DNA of 64,000 nucleotides from Natrononativus amylolyticus (GTDB lineage Archaea > Halobacteriota > Halobacteria > Halobacteriales > Natrialbaceae). The notes under the pieces were generated by a model. That model made no database searches and was not told where the DNA came from. It saw only the letters and a list, made by a program, of their open reading frames with translations. The translations under genes were made by a program, and so were the position numbers. Position 1 is the stretch's first letter. Every line of letters starts with the position of its first letter. Shown in pieces: positions 8,272 through 18,578 of the stretch. The stretch lies in contig NZ_CP101459.1 in assembly GCF_024362525.1 (NCBI RefSeq), forward strand, positions 682,001 through 746,000. The letters are read 5' to 3'.

Positions 8272-8688
8272 TCAGCGAACCACGGTAACGGTGGTCGGGG
8301 CGCGCCTGACAACGGTCTCGGCGACACTCCCCAGTAACACGCGGGAGGCACCCTCCCGACCGTGACTGCCGATGACGATGTGACTGACGTCGGTTTCCTC
8401 GGCGTACGAGACGATCTCTCGAGCGGGCTTGCCGATGACCGTTTCGATCCGGAATTCGACGGGTTCTGCCTCCAACAGCGTTTCGAGCTCTGCGGACAGC
8501 TCGGGTGTGTCCGCGTCGTCCCGCTCCGCCAGTTTCTCCTGTACGAGTTCGACGCCCGCTTCGAGCGATCCATCAGCCACTTCGATGACACGTAGCAGAA
8601 CGATCTCCTCGGCGCTTGTGTTTTTAACCGCGTGCTCTACTGCTCTCTGCGCCGGGGGCGCCCCATCGTAGGGGACGAGGACTGTCAT
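8272..8688 (-). CDS. Universal stress protein (UspA family)
   Basis: A 138-residue single Usp domain. It begins MTVLVPYDGAPPAQRAVEHA, has the middle strand VEFRIETVIGKPAREIV, and the ATP-binding loop GSHGREGASRVLLGSVAE of the G-x2-G-x9-G-S type, so it is of the ATP-binding subgroup. ATG 8688 was chosen: the longer frame to 8796 adds 36 residues without family support. It stands alone; the trigger is unknown. Confidence 0.92.
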   Translation of the reverse strand: MTVLVPYDGAPPAQRAVEHAVKNTSAEEIVLLRVIEVADGSLEAGVELVQEKLAERDDADTPELSAELETLLEAEPVEFRIETVIGKPAREIVSYAEETDVSHIVIGSHGREGASRVLLGSVAETVVRRAPTTVTVVR

Positions 8689-8932
8689 AGCGCTAGTCAG
8701 CACCGGACGATGATAAACGTCCACCCCGCGTAGACCCGCGGGCAACTCATCTGGAACCCGGACGTTCCTCAGCCACAAAGCCGACCACGTCGACACGCCG
8801 AGCGCCGACTAGCACTGTCTCGACGCTCCACTATGCGCTGGTGGGCGTCGCCAGTCGGTGACTGAGTGTCTGACTTCTGGGCAGAGACGACGAGGACCGT
8901 GGTGCTCGGTGTGCCTGCCGGTGACGGACCCA

Positions 8933-9262
8933 TCAGAACGACACTTGGTCGTCCCGACGGTTCTCGCCGAGGGCCGGCGGCGTCCGATCGGAGTAGTACT
9001 TGCGGCCGATCGCCTTGCTGTCGACCGTATTGAAGAGCGCCTGTCGGACCTCGGCGACCGACGCGTACGACTCCCCGTCGATGAGCCCGAGCGCGTCACG
9101 TAGCGTCTCGGTTCCGGCGGGGAGGTCGAGCGTCACGTCTCCGCAGGTTTCGACGAGTTCGTTGCTCGTCACGGGATAGGAGTACTCGGCGAGTCGCTCC
9201 TCGAGGTCGCCGAAGTCAACGCCCTGTTCGCGTCTCGGGGGGGTTTCGTTTGGATCAGTCAT
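8933..9262 (-). CDS. DUF5789-like haloarchaeal protein
   Basis: A 109-residue acidic soluble protein with the family pattern FGDLEERLAEYSYPVTSNEL, then TLRDALGLIDGESYASVAEV and ALFNTVDSKAIGRKYYSDR. The ATG at 9262 (MTDPNETPP) is favoured over an upstream extension. Function of this family is unknown. Confidence 0.75.
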   Translation of the reverse strand: MTDPNETPPRREQGVDFGDLEERLAEYSYPVTSNELVETCGDVTLDLPAGTETLRDALGLIDGESYASVAEVRQALFNTVDSKAIGRKYYSDRTPPALGENRRDDQVSF

Positions 9263-9547
9263 GGAGCTCTCGACGGTCGTACAGCCGCGAGTCACATACA
9301 GGTAGGGGGTCCTCACGGTCGCTGTACTGTCCTGTTTCGGGGACACTCGCCGCGGTCGAGGTAGTGAGCCTGACTCCGTCTGCGACGATCCGACGGCATT
9401 TCCTTCACGGATTCGCGACCCAGACCTTCCTAGAGTACCATGCTGAATTTCTTATATACCCGAACCAGAGAGCCCCTGTTCTTTTCGCCAGGTGCTCCTG
9501 CGACACAAATAGCTATCCTTACCGGGAATGCATACGTTAGTGCATAC

Positions 9548-9826
9548 ATGAGTACGTCAATTCGACTCTCGGACGAGGCAAAGTCTCGTCTGGACCTCCT
9601 CAAGCGGGAGGATGAGAGCTACAACGACGTTATTCTCCGGCTCACGTCGACTGACAAGTGGGCCGGGTTCGGGATCGCATCTGGTGACGCAGAGAAATCT
9701 AGAGCAGGGATGGACGATATTCGAGAGAAAATGCGGGGACGGATGGGGCGACACGTGGGGAGACGAACCAGTGACGCTACTCGTTCTCGACAACAACCTC
9801 CTGAGCGACTACCTCAATGGTACTGA
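9548..9826 (+). CDS. VapB-type antitoxin
   Basis: A 92-residue frame beginning MSTSIRLSDEAKSRLDLLKR, a ribbon-helix-helix-like N-terminus typical of haloarchaeal VapB/DUF7557 antitoxins, followed by helix NDVILRLTSTDKW. The last 25 residues are basic and overlap the toxin frame; they look out of frame for the family, so the antitoxin may originally have ended near 9775. ATG 9548 follows an AT-rich promoter region. Its toxin partner downstream is broken. Confidence 0.65.
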   Translation: MSTSIRLSDEAKSRLDLLKREDESYNDVILRLTSTDKWAGFGIASGDAEKSRAGMDDIREKMRGRMGRHVGRRTSDATRSRQQPPERLPQWY

Positions 9827-10181
9827 CGACGCTCGAGCGTTTCTCGAGGAACACGAACAAGAGAGGTGGGGAGTTCCATCGATCGTCCTTTTCGAGTCCC
9901 TTATGGGGAGTCTTTATGGACATATAGACGCCTCTTCAGACTAGATCAACCACGCCATTACTGCTTCGATGGATATCCTCGCAACGACGCAACAAACGGC
10001 AATTGAGGGCTACGATTTGCAGAAAGAACTCCACGATCGAGGCGTATCGGTAGATCACCTCGATGCGCTAATTGCTGCCTCTGCTCGAGAACACGGCGGA
10101 CGGTTTGCGACTGCCGAGAAGTAATTCTGGACGGACGATGTGCAGGAGGTACTCCCCGTAGAGAAGTACGATCCATACTGA
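9771..10181 (+). pseudogene. vapC-type PIN toxin with two in-frame stops
   Basis: From GTG 9771 one frame encodes a PIN ribonuclease. The first acidic site is in LLVLDNNLLSDYL, the Glu in VLFESLMGSLYG, the third Asp in VDHLDALIAASAREHGG, and the C-terminal FWTDDVQEVLPVEKYDPY. The frame never shifts but is interrupted by TAG at 9942-9944 and TAA at 10122-10124. Such PIN proteins cleave RNA when released from VapB. Here the toxin is dead unless the stops are read through, leaving an orphan antitoxin. Confidence 0.8.
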
Positions 10182-10696
10182 GCGTGTAGAGATCCAGAAG
10201 GATAGTGATAGTTCGGCGACGAACAGTCCCTCGCCGTCGCCGTCTCGACGAACGCGTACGACGACTCGCTCGGCTTGGCGCGGACGTCTGGGAGGTCGGT
10301 GGCGTCCACCGGGATCGTTCGTGTCTCCGTAGGCGGTGCAGTCACCACGGCGTGACGACCTGCTCGCCTGGCAAGGGCGGGTCACCGACGAGTACACCGG
10401 TTCGGGTGTCGACCAGCTCCACTCCACTCTGCGCTACTGCCAGGTCTGGCTTCTCATTGCCGACACGCCTTCGGGGCGTGGAGCGGTGGTGACCGCGCGT
10501 CCGACCGCTGGATACTGGCCTGACTCGTCTAGTTGCGCCGCTCAGTAGCGATTCCGTGGATAGCTGGTGTCCGCAGACGGTCTTCTGAGACCGTCTCGAG
10601 TCAGAGCCGATCGATAAGCGGTACACTCAGAGCTGGTGCTCTGACCCGAATATTGTGCGCCACTGAAGGAACCTCACAGCGAAAGCTAAACTCCCG
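10182..10696. other. Intergenic stretch, 515 bases, degraded DNA
   Basis: This separates the dead vapC from the 3' end of the conjugation operon. Several short frames exist on both strands, none convincing. It contains a hairpin-like CACGCCTTCGGGGCGTG near 10467. It could hold one edge of the transfer element, but I found no attachment repeat. Confidence 0.45.
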
Positions 10697-13600
10697 CTAC
10701 CGCCTTGCGATTTCGAAACCGCCATCCTCATCGTCGTCTTGGAAATCGCTCTCTTCGTCGAGATCATCGTCTTCAGAAGTGGTCGGATCTGCCTTCCCGG
10801 CGACTGCTCTGGCTTCTGCGAGACTGTGGGAATTGCTATTATCATCGTCGCCAGCGCCAGCGAGGCTCTCACTTTCGGCGTCCTCAGAACACACTACTTC
10901 AGTATCCGATGAATCCCTGATCGACTCGCGGATGGTGTTCGCCTCATCGGCCGTTGCGTCGTACATCAACAGGTCGTCGACATCGCGATCATCATTTGGC
11001 ACAATCGCGATCCGGAACGCCTCGGGTTCAGGAATCTCGTCGTGGCCGTGGTCGTCGAACATGGCTTCAGGGACGAGCGGTTCGTAGACCCACGACCAGT
11101 CGTCTGTGAGCTTGTTCTTCGAACCGTACACTCGTTCGAGGTCGCCATCCATCTCGACGGCGTACCCTCCGCAGTCGATATCGTAGTAAACCGTGGCCGG
11201 GGCATCGGATGATTCTCGCTCACGGAACGTCTCAACGTCGCTGAACCGGATGAACGTCTCACTACCCCTACGTTCGCGGCAGATGATTCCTCCGCCGGGG
11301 CGTTCGACCCACTCGGTCGAGACGTCACCCGGAACGACGGCGAATCGATCTTGCTCCCGTTCGACCGATGCGGGATTCATCGTAATGCGATTGCGAGTGT
11401 AGAACTTCCGTGAGGCACCGGTCGGCGTTCTCGAGGAGACGTACGGATCGTCGGCGCCCACGCCGAAGATGTTCGCGAGTCGTTTGGCGTTCTTCGTGAG
11501 ACCGTCCGAACCCCCGTCTCCAACGACGAAAAGCAACTGATCCGGACTCGGCGCTTTCGCCGCGTTCTTGATCGGACCACCCGGTTTCGTCAGTCCCTTC
11601 GATTCAACCTCGATGTACAGCGTCTCCGTCCCCGAGAGGTCCAGAATCTCCTCGTACTCGTTTTCGAGGCGTGCTCGAAGTAGTTGCTCGCGCTCATCGT
11701 CTGAAAGATCATCAAACCCACTCGGTGGGAGGACGTCTGGAGGGATCTCGCCGACCGCATCGGGGAGTTCGTCGCCATCCTGAGTTGGCAAATCCATACT
11801 GTAGCCGAGGCGAGTCCCCCACTCGTAGACCTGCCGGAGCATGTAGCGGTGCTCGTCGGAGCCACCAGAGCCACCGCTGCCGGTCTGGAGACCAATCGTC
11901 TCGCGTCCGTCGGGGGTGACCGATACCTCGAGACCATCGGCAGTCCTTCGTTGGGTAATTGCGCCGACCGACTCGAGTCGTTCGATCATGTTCGACGCCG
12001 GTGTCGGGCCGAGTCCCGCTGCGTCCATAACGTGCTCTCTCGCGTCCGAAGTCGGCACGCTCGAGATATCTTCGCCGGCCCGTATTGTCGCATCGTAGAT
12101 CGCCTTTACCGCAGTACGTGCCGTCTCTGTGTCATCGACCGCCATCGGTTCGTCAACGCTGTGTTCCGTGTTCTCGAGACCAACCGTGTCTGCACCTACC
12201 GACTGTGCGGTATCAGAGAAGAACATTCCGTCCAGTATTTCGCGTCCAGACTGCCGTTCGACGCCGTAGTTGCCGATCGACTGTTGGATCAACTCGAACG
12301 CGTCTTCAATCGAGTGGAGGGGAGGATACGGCGGCGTGAGTTTTGCCATGAAGCTGTCGTCCTCGTGACGCAGTTTCGTTTGAGCATGGTAGTCGGGAAT
12401 TTGCGTGAGGTCTTCTGCGTTCTTCCCACCGAATCGTTTCGCGAGAGCGTGCGCTTCGTCGGGGAGCAGTGGGTTCAGTGAGACGAGCGTGTTACAATTC
12501 GAGAGGATAGCCTGTTGGGCACTTTCGTCGAGTTGGTGGAGCGTCTGTGACGCGAGCATCAACCCCAAACGTTTCGACCGAGCCTTCGTGAGCATCTTAT
12601 CGATCTGCGACGCATCGGTGAGGACATCGTCGCACTCGTCGATCATCAGAAAATACGGATCGTACTCGGCACCAAGCTCGTCGACGCCGGCGAGTTCTCG
12701 GACTTTTCGTTCGGATTCGGAAACGCGATCGGTGACACAGGTCCAGATCCGTCGCATAACAGCTGTCGCGACCATCGTCTGGGCTTCGTCCGGCAGATTG
12801 TTTTTGACGATGACGATCTTGCCTTCGGTTACTGCTTCGGCGATCGAGACGTTCGACTCGCGTTGGGCGATAATCTGTCGAGTCATCGGATTCTCGACCC
12901 AGTCTTTGAGCCGTCCGATCAACGGATCAAGTTCACTGTCCCCGAGTTCCTCGGCGATCCGTCGAGTGAACCCCTCGAGGAAGAGGATGTCGTCGTCGTC
13001 GATCTGGTCACCGATCAGATTCGCGTATTCGGCTCTGTGTTCCTCCTCGAGGAGCGTATAGTACATCTCGATCGGCGTGAAGTCACGCGGATGGCGAACC
13101 ATTCCGCGGACCATCGTCTTCATGATTCGGTCCATACGCGGCCCCCAGTACTCCCCGGCTGCGATTAAGTTCTTGAAGTCGTCAACGATGCCTTCGATCT
13201 CCTCGTCGAATCCCGGCTCGTCGGGCTCGTGGAACGTCTCGAAGAGGTTGAATCCAATCGTGCGGTCCATGTAGTCGTCGCCCGGTGCGATGTAGATTAC
13301 GTCGTCCCAGCGATTGCGAGGGACGCGTCTGAGTAGGTCATAGATGTCATCCCCTTTAGGATCGATTATCGTGATCCCGTGGCCGGCGTACATTAGCGCT
13401 ACGGCGTCGTTGTACATTTTCGTCGTCTTTCCGGTCCCCGTAGAGCCACCGTAGAAGACGTGCCGGAACAGCCGGTTGAATTCGATCGGAACCTCCCTGC
13501 CCGTTCCCTCGGAGACACCTATCCACAGCGGCTGTTCTGGTTCGGCCTTCGCGTTCTCGATCATCGCTCGAGGCCAAGCTCCGGCGAAAGACTCGACCTC

Positions 13601-13747
13601 CTCTTCGACTGGATCGTAACGGTTGATCAGCCATTCTTTTCCATTGATCAAGACTGGTTTCGAGGGATCGTCCTCACCTTCGATCCGCGCACCGAATTTT
13701 TCAGCCTCGTCTGGTGTCTTCGGACCCGAAAACGGATTCAAGCTCAT
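10697..13747 (-). CDS. VirD4/TraG-like coupling ATPase
   Basis: A 1016-residue ATPase likely to dock DNA to the transfer channel. Walker A is GGSTGTGKTT at about residues 100-109, followed by ITIIDPKGDDIYDLL. Walker B is FLMIDECDDV near 366-375. LGLMLASQTLHQLD near 394 is the conserved motif after Walker B in VirD4/TraG/FtsK-like pumps. Residues about 550-620 look like a winged-helix domain; the C-terminus ends in a highly acidic tail. Unlike bacterial VirD4 there is no obvious N-terminal membrane anchor. Its ATG overlaps the upstream stop (ATGA at 13744-13747), so it is the last gene of the operon. Confidence 0.85.
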   Translation of the reverse strand: MSLNPFSGPKTPDEAEKFGARIEGEDDPSKPVLINGKEWLINRYDPVEEEVESFAGAWPRAMIENAKAEPEQPLWIGVSEGTGREVPIEFNRLFRHVFYGGSTGTGKTTKMYNDAVALMYAGHGITIIDPKGDDIYDLLRRVPRNRWDDVIYIAPGDDYMDRTIGFNLFETFHEPDEPGFDEEIEGIVDDFKNLIAAGEYWGPRMDRIMKTMVRGMVRHPRDFTPIEMYYTLLEEEHRAEYANLIGDQIDDDDILFLEGFTRRIAEELGDSELDPLIGRLKDWVENPMTRQIIAQRESNVSIAEAVTEGKIVIVKNNLPDEAQTMVATAVMRRIWTCVTDRVSESERKVRELAGVDELGAEYDPYFLMIDECDDVLTDASQIDKMLTKARSKRLGLMLASQTLHQLDESAQQAILSNCNTLVSLNPLLPDEAHALAKRFGGKNAEDLTQIPDYHAQTKLRHEDDSFMAKLTPPYPPLHSIEDAFELIQQSIGNYGVERQSGREILDGMFFSDTAQSVGADTVGLENTEHSVDEPMAVDDTETARTAVKAIYDATIRAGEDISSVPTSDAREHVMDAAGLGPTPASNMIERLESVGAITQRRTADGLEVSVTPDGRETIGLQTGSGGSGGSDEHRYMLRQVYEWGTRLGYSMDLPTQDGDELPDAVGEIPPDVLPPSGFDDLSDDEREQLLRARLENEYEEILDLSGTETLYIEVESKGLTKPGGPIKNAAKAPSPDQLLFVVGDGGSDGLTKNAKRLANIFGVGADDPYVSSRTPTGASRKFYTRNRITMNPASVEREQDRFAVVPGDVSTEWVERPGGGIICRERRGSETFIRFSDVETFRERESSDAPATVYYDIDCGGYAVEMDGDLERVYGSKNKLTDDWSWVYEPLVPEAMFDDHGHDEIPEPEAFRIAIVPNDDRDVDDLLMYDATADEANTIRESIRDSSDTEVVCSEDAESESLAGAGDDDNSNSHSLAEARAVAGKADPTTSEDDDLDEESDFQDDDEDGGFEIARR

Positions 13748-15063
13748 GGTGTTGCCTCCGATTGTTTGTGCTCAGGAGTGTCCACTTCGAGTTCCGTCTC
13801 GGTACCGTCCAGGTGGCTGTCCTCCCACGTTCTAGGAACCGCGTACTGCCAGTTTTCATCGCACTGGTGTGAACGCTGTTCGGGCTCCCAATTGACGATG
13901 GCCGCATTGTGCCAGTCAGAGAAGCGGGTCGCATCAGCAGGGACGTCGCCAGCGTGGGAAGTGAGCGACCAGTCGACGTCTTGGGTATTGATCGATTCGT
14001 TCGGGATATGCATCAGACCCGCAGCGGCGCGAACTCCCATGATCATCTTCCGGTCGACACGATTACGACCGAACGCACGCCGGAGGGTCTTCGTGAGACC
14101 CACTCCCCACTGTGGGACGATCTCGAAGCCCTGCTCGGTTGCCGACTCGTAGTAGCCGTCGAACATCTGTGCGGTCTCTTCAACGCGGTCGATTGCCGCC
14201 TTCGGGTCGTCTGACACCGCGAGTACACGAAGATTCAGCCAGAATCCCTTCTCACCACGCTGTTCACGGACGATTTTCGATGCCTTCCGATCCTTTTCAG
14301 ACGCCTCGCGCTGTTCGCCCTCGAGTGTGTTATCGTCAGGAAACGCTTCGTACTTGAGAGCGTCAACAAGTCCGAACTCCTTGGTTGGACTCTTTAGCTC
14401 GTCAGCGACATCGTCGATCGACGTCCCGAAGAGGCCACCCTTCCACCAATCCACTGGTGCCGGTTCGAAAACGGTCTGGACGGCGATATCCGAGACAGTG
14501 TCAGACTCCCGCTCGCCGATCATCTCCGCTGTGATCGAACCGTAGGGATCGTTCTCGAACCCCTCGATATCCATATGCCGAATCGGGTAGAGATGCTTTC
14601 CGTTCTCTCGCTTCCGAAGCCGAAGTACGGCACCGGCGGCGTACTTACCCTCATCGAGCGGGAGAAGACCTGGATGGGGGTGCTCGCTGACGGTGACGTG
14701 AGCGTCTGGATAGAACGTCTCGAGTTGACGTTCGATTTGCTTCCGTGCCCTTTCTGTACCCATCACGTACTGGAAGCCGATTCGACCGTTGATGTTCCGC
14801 ATCTCGAAGGCGTGAGTCGGTGACGGACTCGAGCCGATCAATGGAAGACCGCTCGATCCAGCCGTGTGGACAGCCGTGAGCAGATCGATTGCGTTCGTGA
14901 TCCCACCGCCGTCTTTGTTGGGCTGAATCGACACAGCGTGTTGCGGGGGCGTGGCCTCGTACAGCGCGTCGATCGTTTCGGCAGTGAGTTCGAGTGACCC
15001 GTAGTGGTGGCCGATCCCGAGTTTACGCTTCGTCGATCCAAGCACCCGTTTTCCGAGGCTCAT
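13744..15063 (-). CDS. Unknown protein of the conjugation operon, 439 aa
   Basis: A soluble-looking protein between the VirB4 and VirD4 genes, overlapping both by 4 bases (ATGA). That coupling supports ATG 15063 (MSLGKRVLGSTKR) over an in-frame start 15 bases upstream. It has segments HAVSIQPNKDGGGITNAIDL, EMRNINGRIGFQYVMGTERA and PIRHMDIEGFENDPYGSITA and no Walker motif. The alpha/beta layout resembles the N-terminal domain that precedes the ATPase in some archaeal VirB4/HerA-like proteins, which is a guess. Strict linkage suggests a structural or adaptor part of the transfer machine. Confidence 0.6.
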   Translation of the reverse strand: MSLGKRVLGSTKRKLGIGHHYGSLELTAETIDALYEATPPQHAVSIQPNKDGGGITNAIDLLTAVHTAGSSGLPLIGSSPSPTHAFEMRNINGRIGFQYVMGTERARKQIERQLETFYPDAHVTVSEHPHPGLLPLDEGKYAAGAVLRLRKRENGKHLYPIRHMDIEGFENDPYGSITAEMIGERESDTVSDIAVQTVFEPAPVDWWKGGLFGTSIDDVADELKSPTKEFGLVDALKYEAFPDDNTLEGEQREASEKDRKASKIVREQRGEKGFWLNLRVLAVSDDPKAAIDRVEETAQMFDGYYESATEQGFEIVPQWGVGLTKTLRRAFGRNRVDRKMIMGVRAAAGLMHIPNESINTQDVDWSLTSHAGDVPADATRFSDWHNAAIVNWEPEQRSHQCDENWQYAVPRTWEDSHLDGTETELEVDTPEHKQSEATP

Positions 15064-18000
15064 CAGGACCACCTCCACTCACAAACATCGTCGTGTTTCA
15101 AGAGATACTCGCGATAGTTCTCGCCGTGAGTCGACGGATCGTACATCAACGCGATCGACTCGCGGGGGTTCATCTCCCGGTCCATCCGCACACGAACCGG
15201 GAAGCAACCCTCGTCGTCGATACGGAGCAGCGCTTCGGAGAAGCCGTCGACCTGGTTGCCCTTCTGGAGCCCACTGATGATCTCACCCTCCTGCCCAGAG
15301 AGCCCGAGCTTCTCGGCCCACTTCGCGTTCATGCCTTCGACGAACTGGTAGATTTCCATCGAGGAGAGTTCAAACATCGTCTCGGCGTTGTCGGTCATGT
15401 GGACGTTGCCCTCGCCGTCAGTCCCGAAGAAGTCCTTGTGTGACTGCGTGCCGGCACCGATCGAGAGATCCCAGTGTCGGTGATGGCGGTACTTCTGTGA
15501 GAGGCTTTTGACGGTCATGTCGTCGCGAAGCAGGTAGTGAAACTCATCACAGAAGATCATTCCCCGCTCTGGTCGGGACTTGATCTCGTTGTACAGCAAA
15601 TCGAGCAGTAGGTGCATCATCAGCCCGCCGCCCTCTTCGTCGCCTTCCTTCAGTTGTAAATCAGCCCAGACGAAGTCGGTATCCGAGAGGTCGACCTCGG
15701 TCTGGTGGGCCAGATGCTCGAGATGGCCACCCTCCTTGAACGGCTCCACCTGATTGTTGATAATGTTGATCGCCTTCTCCTCTCGTTCAGCGACCATCGC
15801 CTCGTTGCTCATGTCGTCGACGAACGGACCAGCGTCGTGGGCCATTTCTTTGATCACGTCAACGACGTCGAGAACGGTTGGCGGGTCGCCGTCGTAGCCG
15901 TTCTGGCGACGATACTCGGGATCGTGAGTCTTGGGATTCTTCTCGATCCCCTTCCGTTCGCCGGCAATACGAATCCCCTGACTCCAGACGGCCCGTTTTG
16001 TCGAGAAGTCGAATTTCTGGATGTTGTAGTACAACTCGAGGAAGTCGAGGTTCGAGTCGAGCCAGCCGGTGTAGGGAGCGTCCCAGCCGATGACCTCGAG
16101 TTTGTCTTCAGGGGTTGGTGAGATGTCGAACGGGTTCAGGTGCGTCGATCCGACCACGATACGCTCGCCATCGAAGATTTCCCGGAGGTTCGCGAACTCC
16201 TGAAGCGGATCAATAACCGCCATGAACATCTCAGGATTGTTCGTTTTCTGGCGCCACAGGACCTCACTCGAGGTGACGGTCTTCCCAGCCCCCGTTTTAC
16301 CGACGATCATCCAGTTGTACCCGGCGTCGCGTTTGTAGATGTCGACGGATAGCGGTTCGTTTGTCGCCATGTTCTCACCGATCTCGATACCGGTGGGATC
16401 GTAGAGGTTCTTCGTCGTCCAGGCGTTCGTCGTCGCAAGGCCGTCGGCTCGCATACGGACTTTCTGGCCGATCTTATCCTGACAGGCAGGCGCGACCGTC
16501 TGATGACCCCGATCGTGGTTTCGGTGAAGTACCGTGATTTCGGCGCCTACGTCGGCCAGCTTCGAACGAATACTCCGAACCGCTCGTTCGATCGCAGCGG
16601 GGTTTCGAGACTGTACCTCGATATAAGTCTGGGCTTCGAACATGTCGTGGCCGCTTGCGAGGAACGACTGGAGCATCGATTTTGCCTCCTGTTGGTTCTC
16701 ACGGTAGCGCTCGCCAAACATCGAGAGTTTCGAGTTTTCGACGCGCTCGGCTTTGTCCTCCAGCGCGTCCTCGAGATCCGCGAGTTCGCGCTCGGCTTTT
16801 GCCTGATCGAGGACGTCGATGTGCGTTGAAACGTTCGTCGCAATCTCTGCGTCGTCGAACTGGAGGACGGTCTCGAGGATACCTTGCGGTGGATCCTTCG
16901 GCCAACTCGAGATGAACATCGTGGCCGAGTGGAGCTTACCGTCTATCGTAACGTAGGAGCTGTTACTTCGCTCGAACGACTCCGGTGCGAGCAGCGACCG
17001 GAACTGGTCATCGAGTTCTTCGTCGGTCGTCGCGATGTCGGCTACACCTGGTGAGTTCGCTGGGAACCCGCCGCCCCACGAGGTACCTTTTCGAGTGAGT
17101 ATCTCGTCGCAGTCAGGTGCGTTTTCCGATGTCTGGGCGGTGGTTTCCGCCGACTCAGCTGTTTCTGATAGTCTTTCAGAAGTTCGCTTCCCTCGAGTAC
17201 AGTTCGAGGCCGCGAATTCGGCGTGTTTTTCGGCAGTCGCGAGCCTCGAGTGGGACTTCGTGAGTGTCGCCGTTGGATTCCGCTCGGCTTCAGCGTCGAG
17301 ATGAGCGTATGTTAGTTCGTATTCGGGGTCACTTGCGTAATCAGCGTCCGAAGGTGAATCTAGCGTCGAACCGGTTGCCGCTTTCGGAACCGGTACCGGG
17401 TTCTGACGGACGAGTGAGGTGTAGTCTGCGTGTGCGTAGACGTTTGCACTCTGGTAGTGGTCGGCGGCGACCTGTGCGAGACGTTCACTGGGAATTCCGT
17501 TCGCTTTGACGCCGTCAAGCCGCCGGATTGCCTCGGTAAGCGTCTCGAGACGCTCCTCGAGGAGATCGATCATCTCGGGAACGTGCTCACCGGACTTTCG
17601 CAGTTGATGGATCTTGAAGTTTGTGTACAGCCGGCCGATCAACGGAATCGAAGTCAGGCCACCGTCGACGTCATCGCTCGAGACGACATCGGATGGCTTG
17701 ACCTCTGCAATCACATACGGATCGACGACCAATGTGCTTAGATCATACGTCGACACGACGTTCGCTCGTTCTTGACAGAGGTCCGCGTGGACCTGCATTC
17801 CGAACGGTAGATTCTCGTAGGAGATTTCGCCGGGTGGCGCCATTCCGTCACCAGTCGTAACGATCGTCTCGTGACGCTGGCGGTAATGTTCGATCCGTGG
17901 GGTGTAATCAACCATGCGCATATACTCGGAAATTTGGATGCTCCCCGAGAGGGCGGTGTTCAAGACCTTCGCGTAGAGTTCTGATTGGCGCTTCCAGTCG

Positions 18001-18578
18001 TTGTCGCTCGCCGTAACCATGTTTGCAGGCGACACTGCTATCGCTCCAACAACGGTTCCGCTGTCGGTTTCAAGGGCTGGGGTGCCGCTGTATGCGCGTT
18101 CGAACTGAACGATATCCTGTGAGCGAAGCGGGCGATCGACGGCCTTCTCTTCTGGACTTCCAGAGCCGCCGATAAACGGGATTCCTTCGAGTCCAGGAAG
18201 GGTGGCGAGACGACCGAAGAGTGAATCGCTTGTCGGCTGTTCGATGCCTGACCGTTCTGGGTGTCTATCGTATAGCATGATCTCTTGCTGGGTTGTGAAT
18301 CGAACGATCGTCTCCGTGTACTCGAGCGCCGACTGCCAGGGTTCCTTTGCGCTGATGAACCCCAGACCGATCACTGCCCATGCGAACGCGAGCAGGTAGA
18401 ATGGGAGCCGAGTCCCCGGTGGGACCGCCTGTCGAGCCACGAACCAGATCACTGCTGTCGGAAGCAGCGCCGCTCCGATTTCGAGTTTGCTGACTCCCAG
18501 AATCACCTGATCGCCCGAGACGCCGCCGAATACTTTGAAATCAGTTCCGTTCGAGTCGTCTGTGGACGCATTGCTCAT
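15063..18578 (-). CDS. VirB4-like conjugation ATPase with N-terminal membrane segment
   Basis: An 1171-residue motor protein. Residues about 34-75 form two membrane spans (AALLPTAVIWFVARQAV, then FYLLAFAWAVIGLGFI), like a VirB3/PrgI protein fused ahead of VirB4. A long middle region follows with coiled-coil stretches (about 590-640). The ATPase domain has Walker A GKTGAGKT at about 760-767, Walker B MIFCDEFH near 1007-1014, and GAGTQSHKDF after it. It should energise substrate transfer or pilus assembly. Overlaps of ATGA type join it to both neighbours. Confidence 0.88.
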   Translation of the reverse strand: MSNASTDDSNGTDFKVFGGVSGDQVILGVSKLEIGAALLPTAVIWFVARQAVPPGTRLPFYLLAFAWAVIGLGFISAKEPWQSALEYTETIVRFTTQQEIMLYDRHPERSGIEQPTSDSLFGRLATLPGLEGIPFIGGSGSPEEKAVDRPLRSQDIVQFERAYSGTPALETDSGTVVGAIAVSPANMVTASDNDWKRQSELYAKVLNTALSGSIQISEYMRMVDYTPRIEHYRQRHETIVTTGDGMAPPGEISYENLPFGMQVHADLCQERANVVSTYDLSTLVVDPYVIAEVKPSDVVSSDDVDGGLTSIPLIGRLYTNFKIHQLRKSGEHVPEMIDLLEERLETLTEAIRRLDGVKANGIPSERLAQVAADHYQSANVYAHADYTSLVRQNPVPVPKAATGSTLDSPSDADYASDPEYELTYAHLDAEAERNPTATLTKSHSRLATAEKHAEFAASNCTRGKRTSERLSETAESAETTAQTSENAPDCDEILTRKGTSWGGGFPANSPGVADIATTDEELDDQFRSLLAPESFERSNSSYVTIDGKLHSATMFISSWPKDPPQGILETVLQFDDAEIATNVSTHIDVLDQAKAERELADLEDALEDKAERVENSKLSMFGERYRENQQEAKSMLQSFLASGHDMFEAQTYIEVQSRNPAAIERAVRSIRSKLADVGAEITVLHRNHDRGHQTVAPACQDKIGQKVRMRADGLATTNAWTTKNLYDPTGIEIGENMATNEPLSVDIYKRDAGYNWMIVGKTGAGKTVTSSEVLWRQKTNNPEMFMAVIDPLQEFANLREIFDGERIVVGSTHLNPFDISPTPEDKLEVIGWDAPYTGWLDSNLDFLELYYNIQKFDFSTKRAVWSQGIRIAGERKGIEKNPKTHDPEYRRQNGYDGDPPTVLDVVDVIKEMAHDAGPFVDDMSNEAMVAEREEKAINIINNQVEPFKEGGHLEHLAHQTEVDLSDTDFVWADLQLKEGDEEGGGLMMHLLLDLLYNEIKSRPERGMIFCDEFHYLLRDDMTVKSLSQKYRHHRHWDLSIGAGTQSHKDFFGTDGEGNVHMTDNAETMFELSSMEIYQFVEGMNAKWAEKLGLSGQEGEIISGLQKGNQVDGFSEALLRIDDEGCFPVRVRMDREMNPRESIALMYDPSTHGENYREYLLKHDDVCEWRWS

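Noticed and set aside
10055-10427. Overlapping minus-strand frames near the vapC remnant
   Set aside because: They are antisense to the PIN-domain remnant and degenerate DNA, with no domain.
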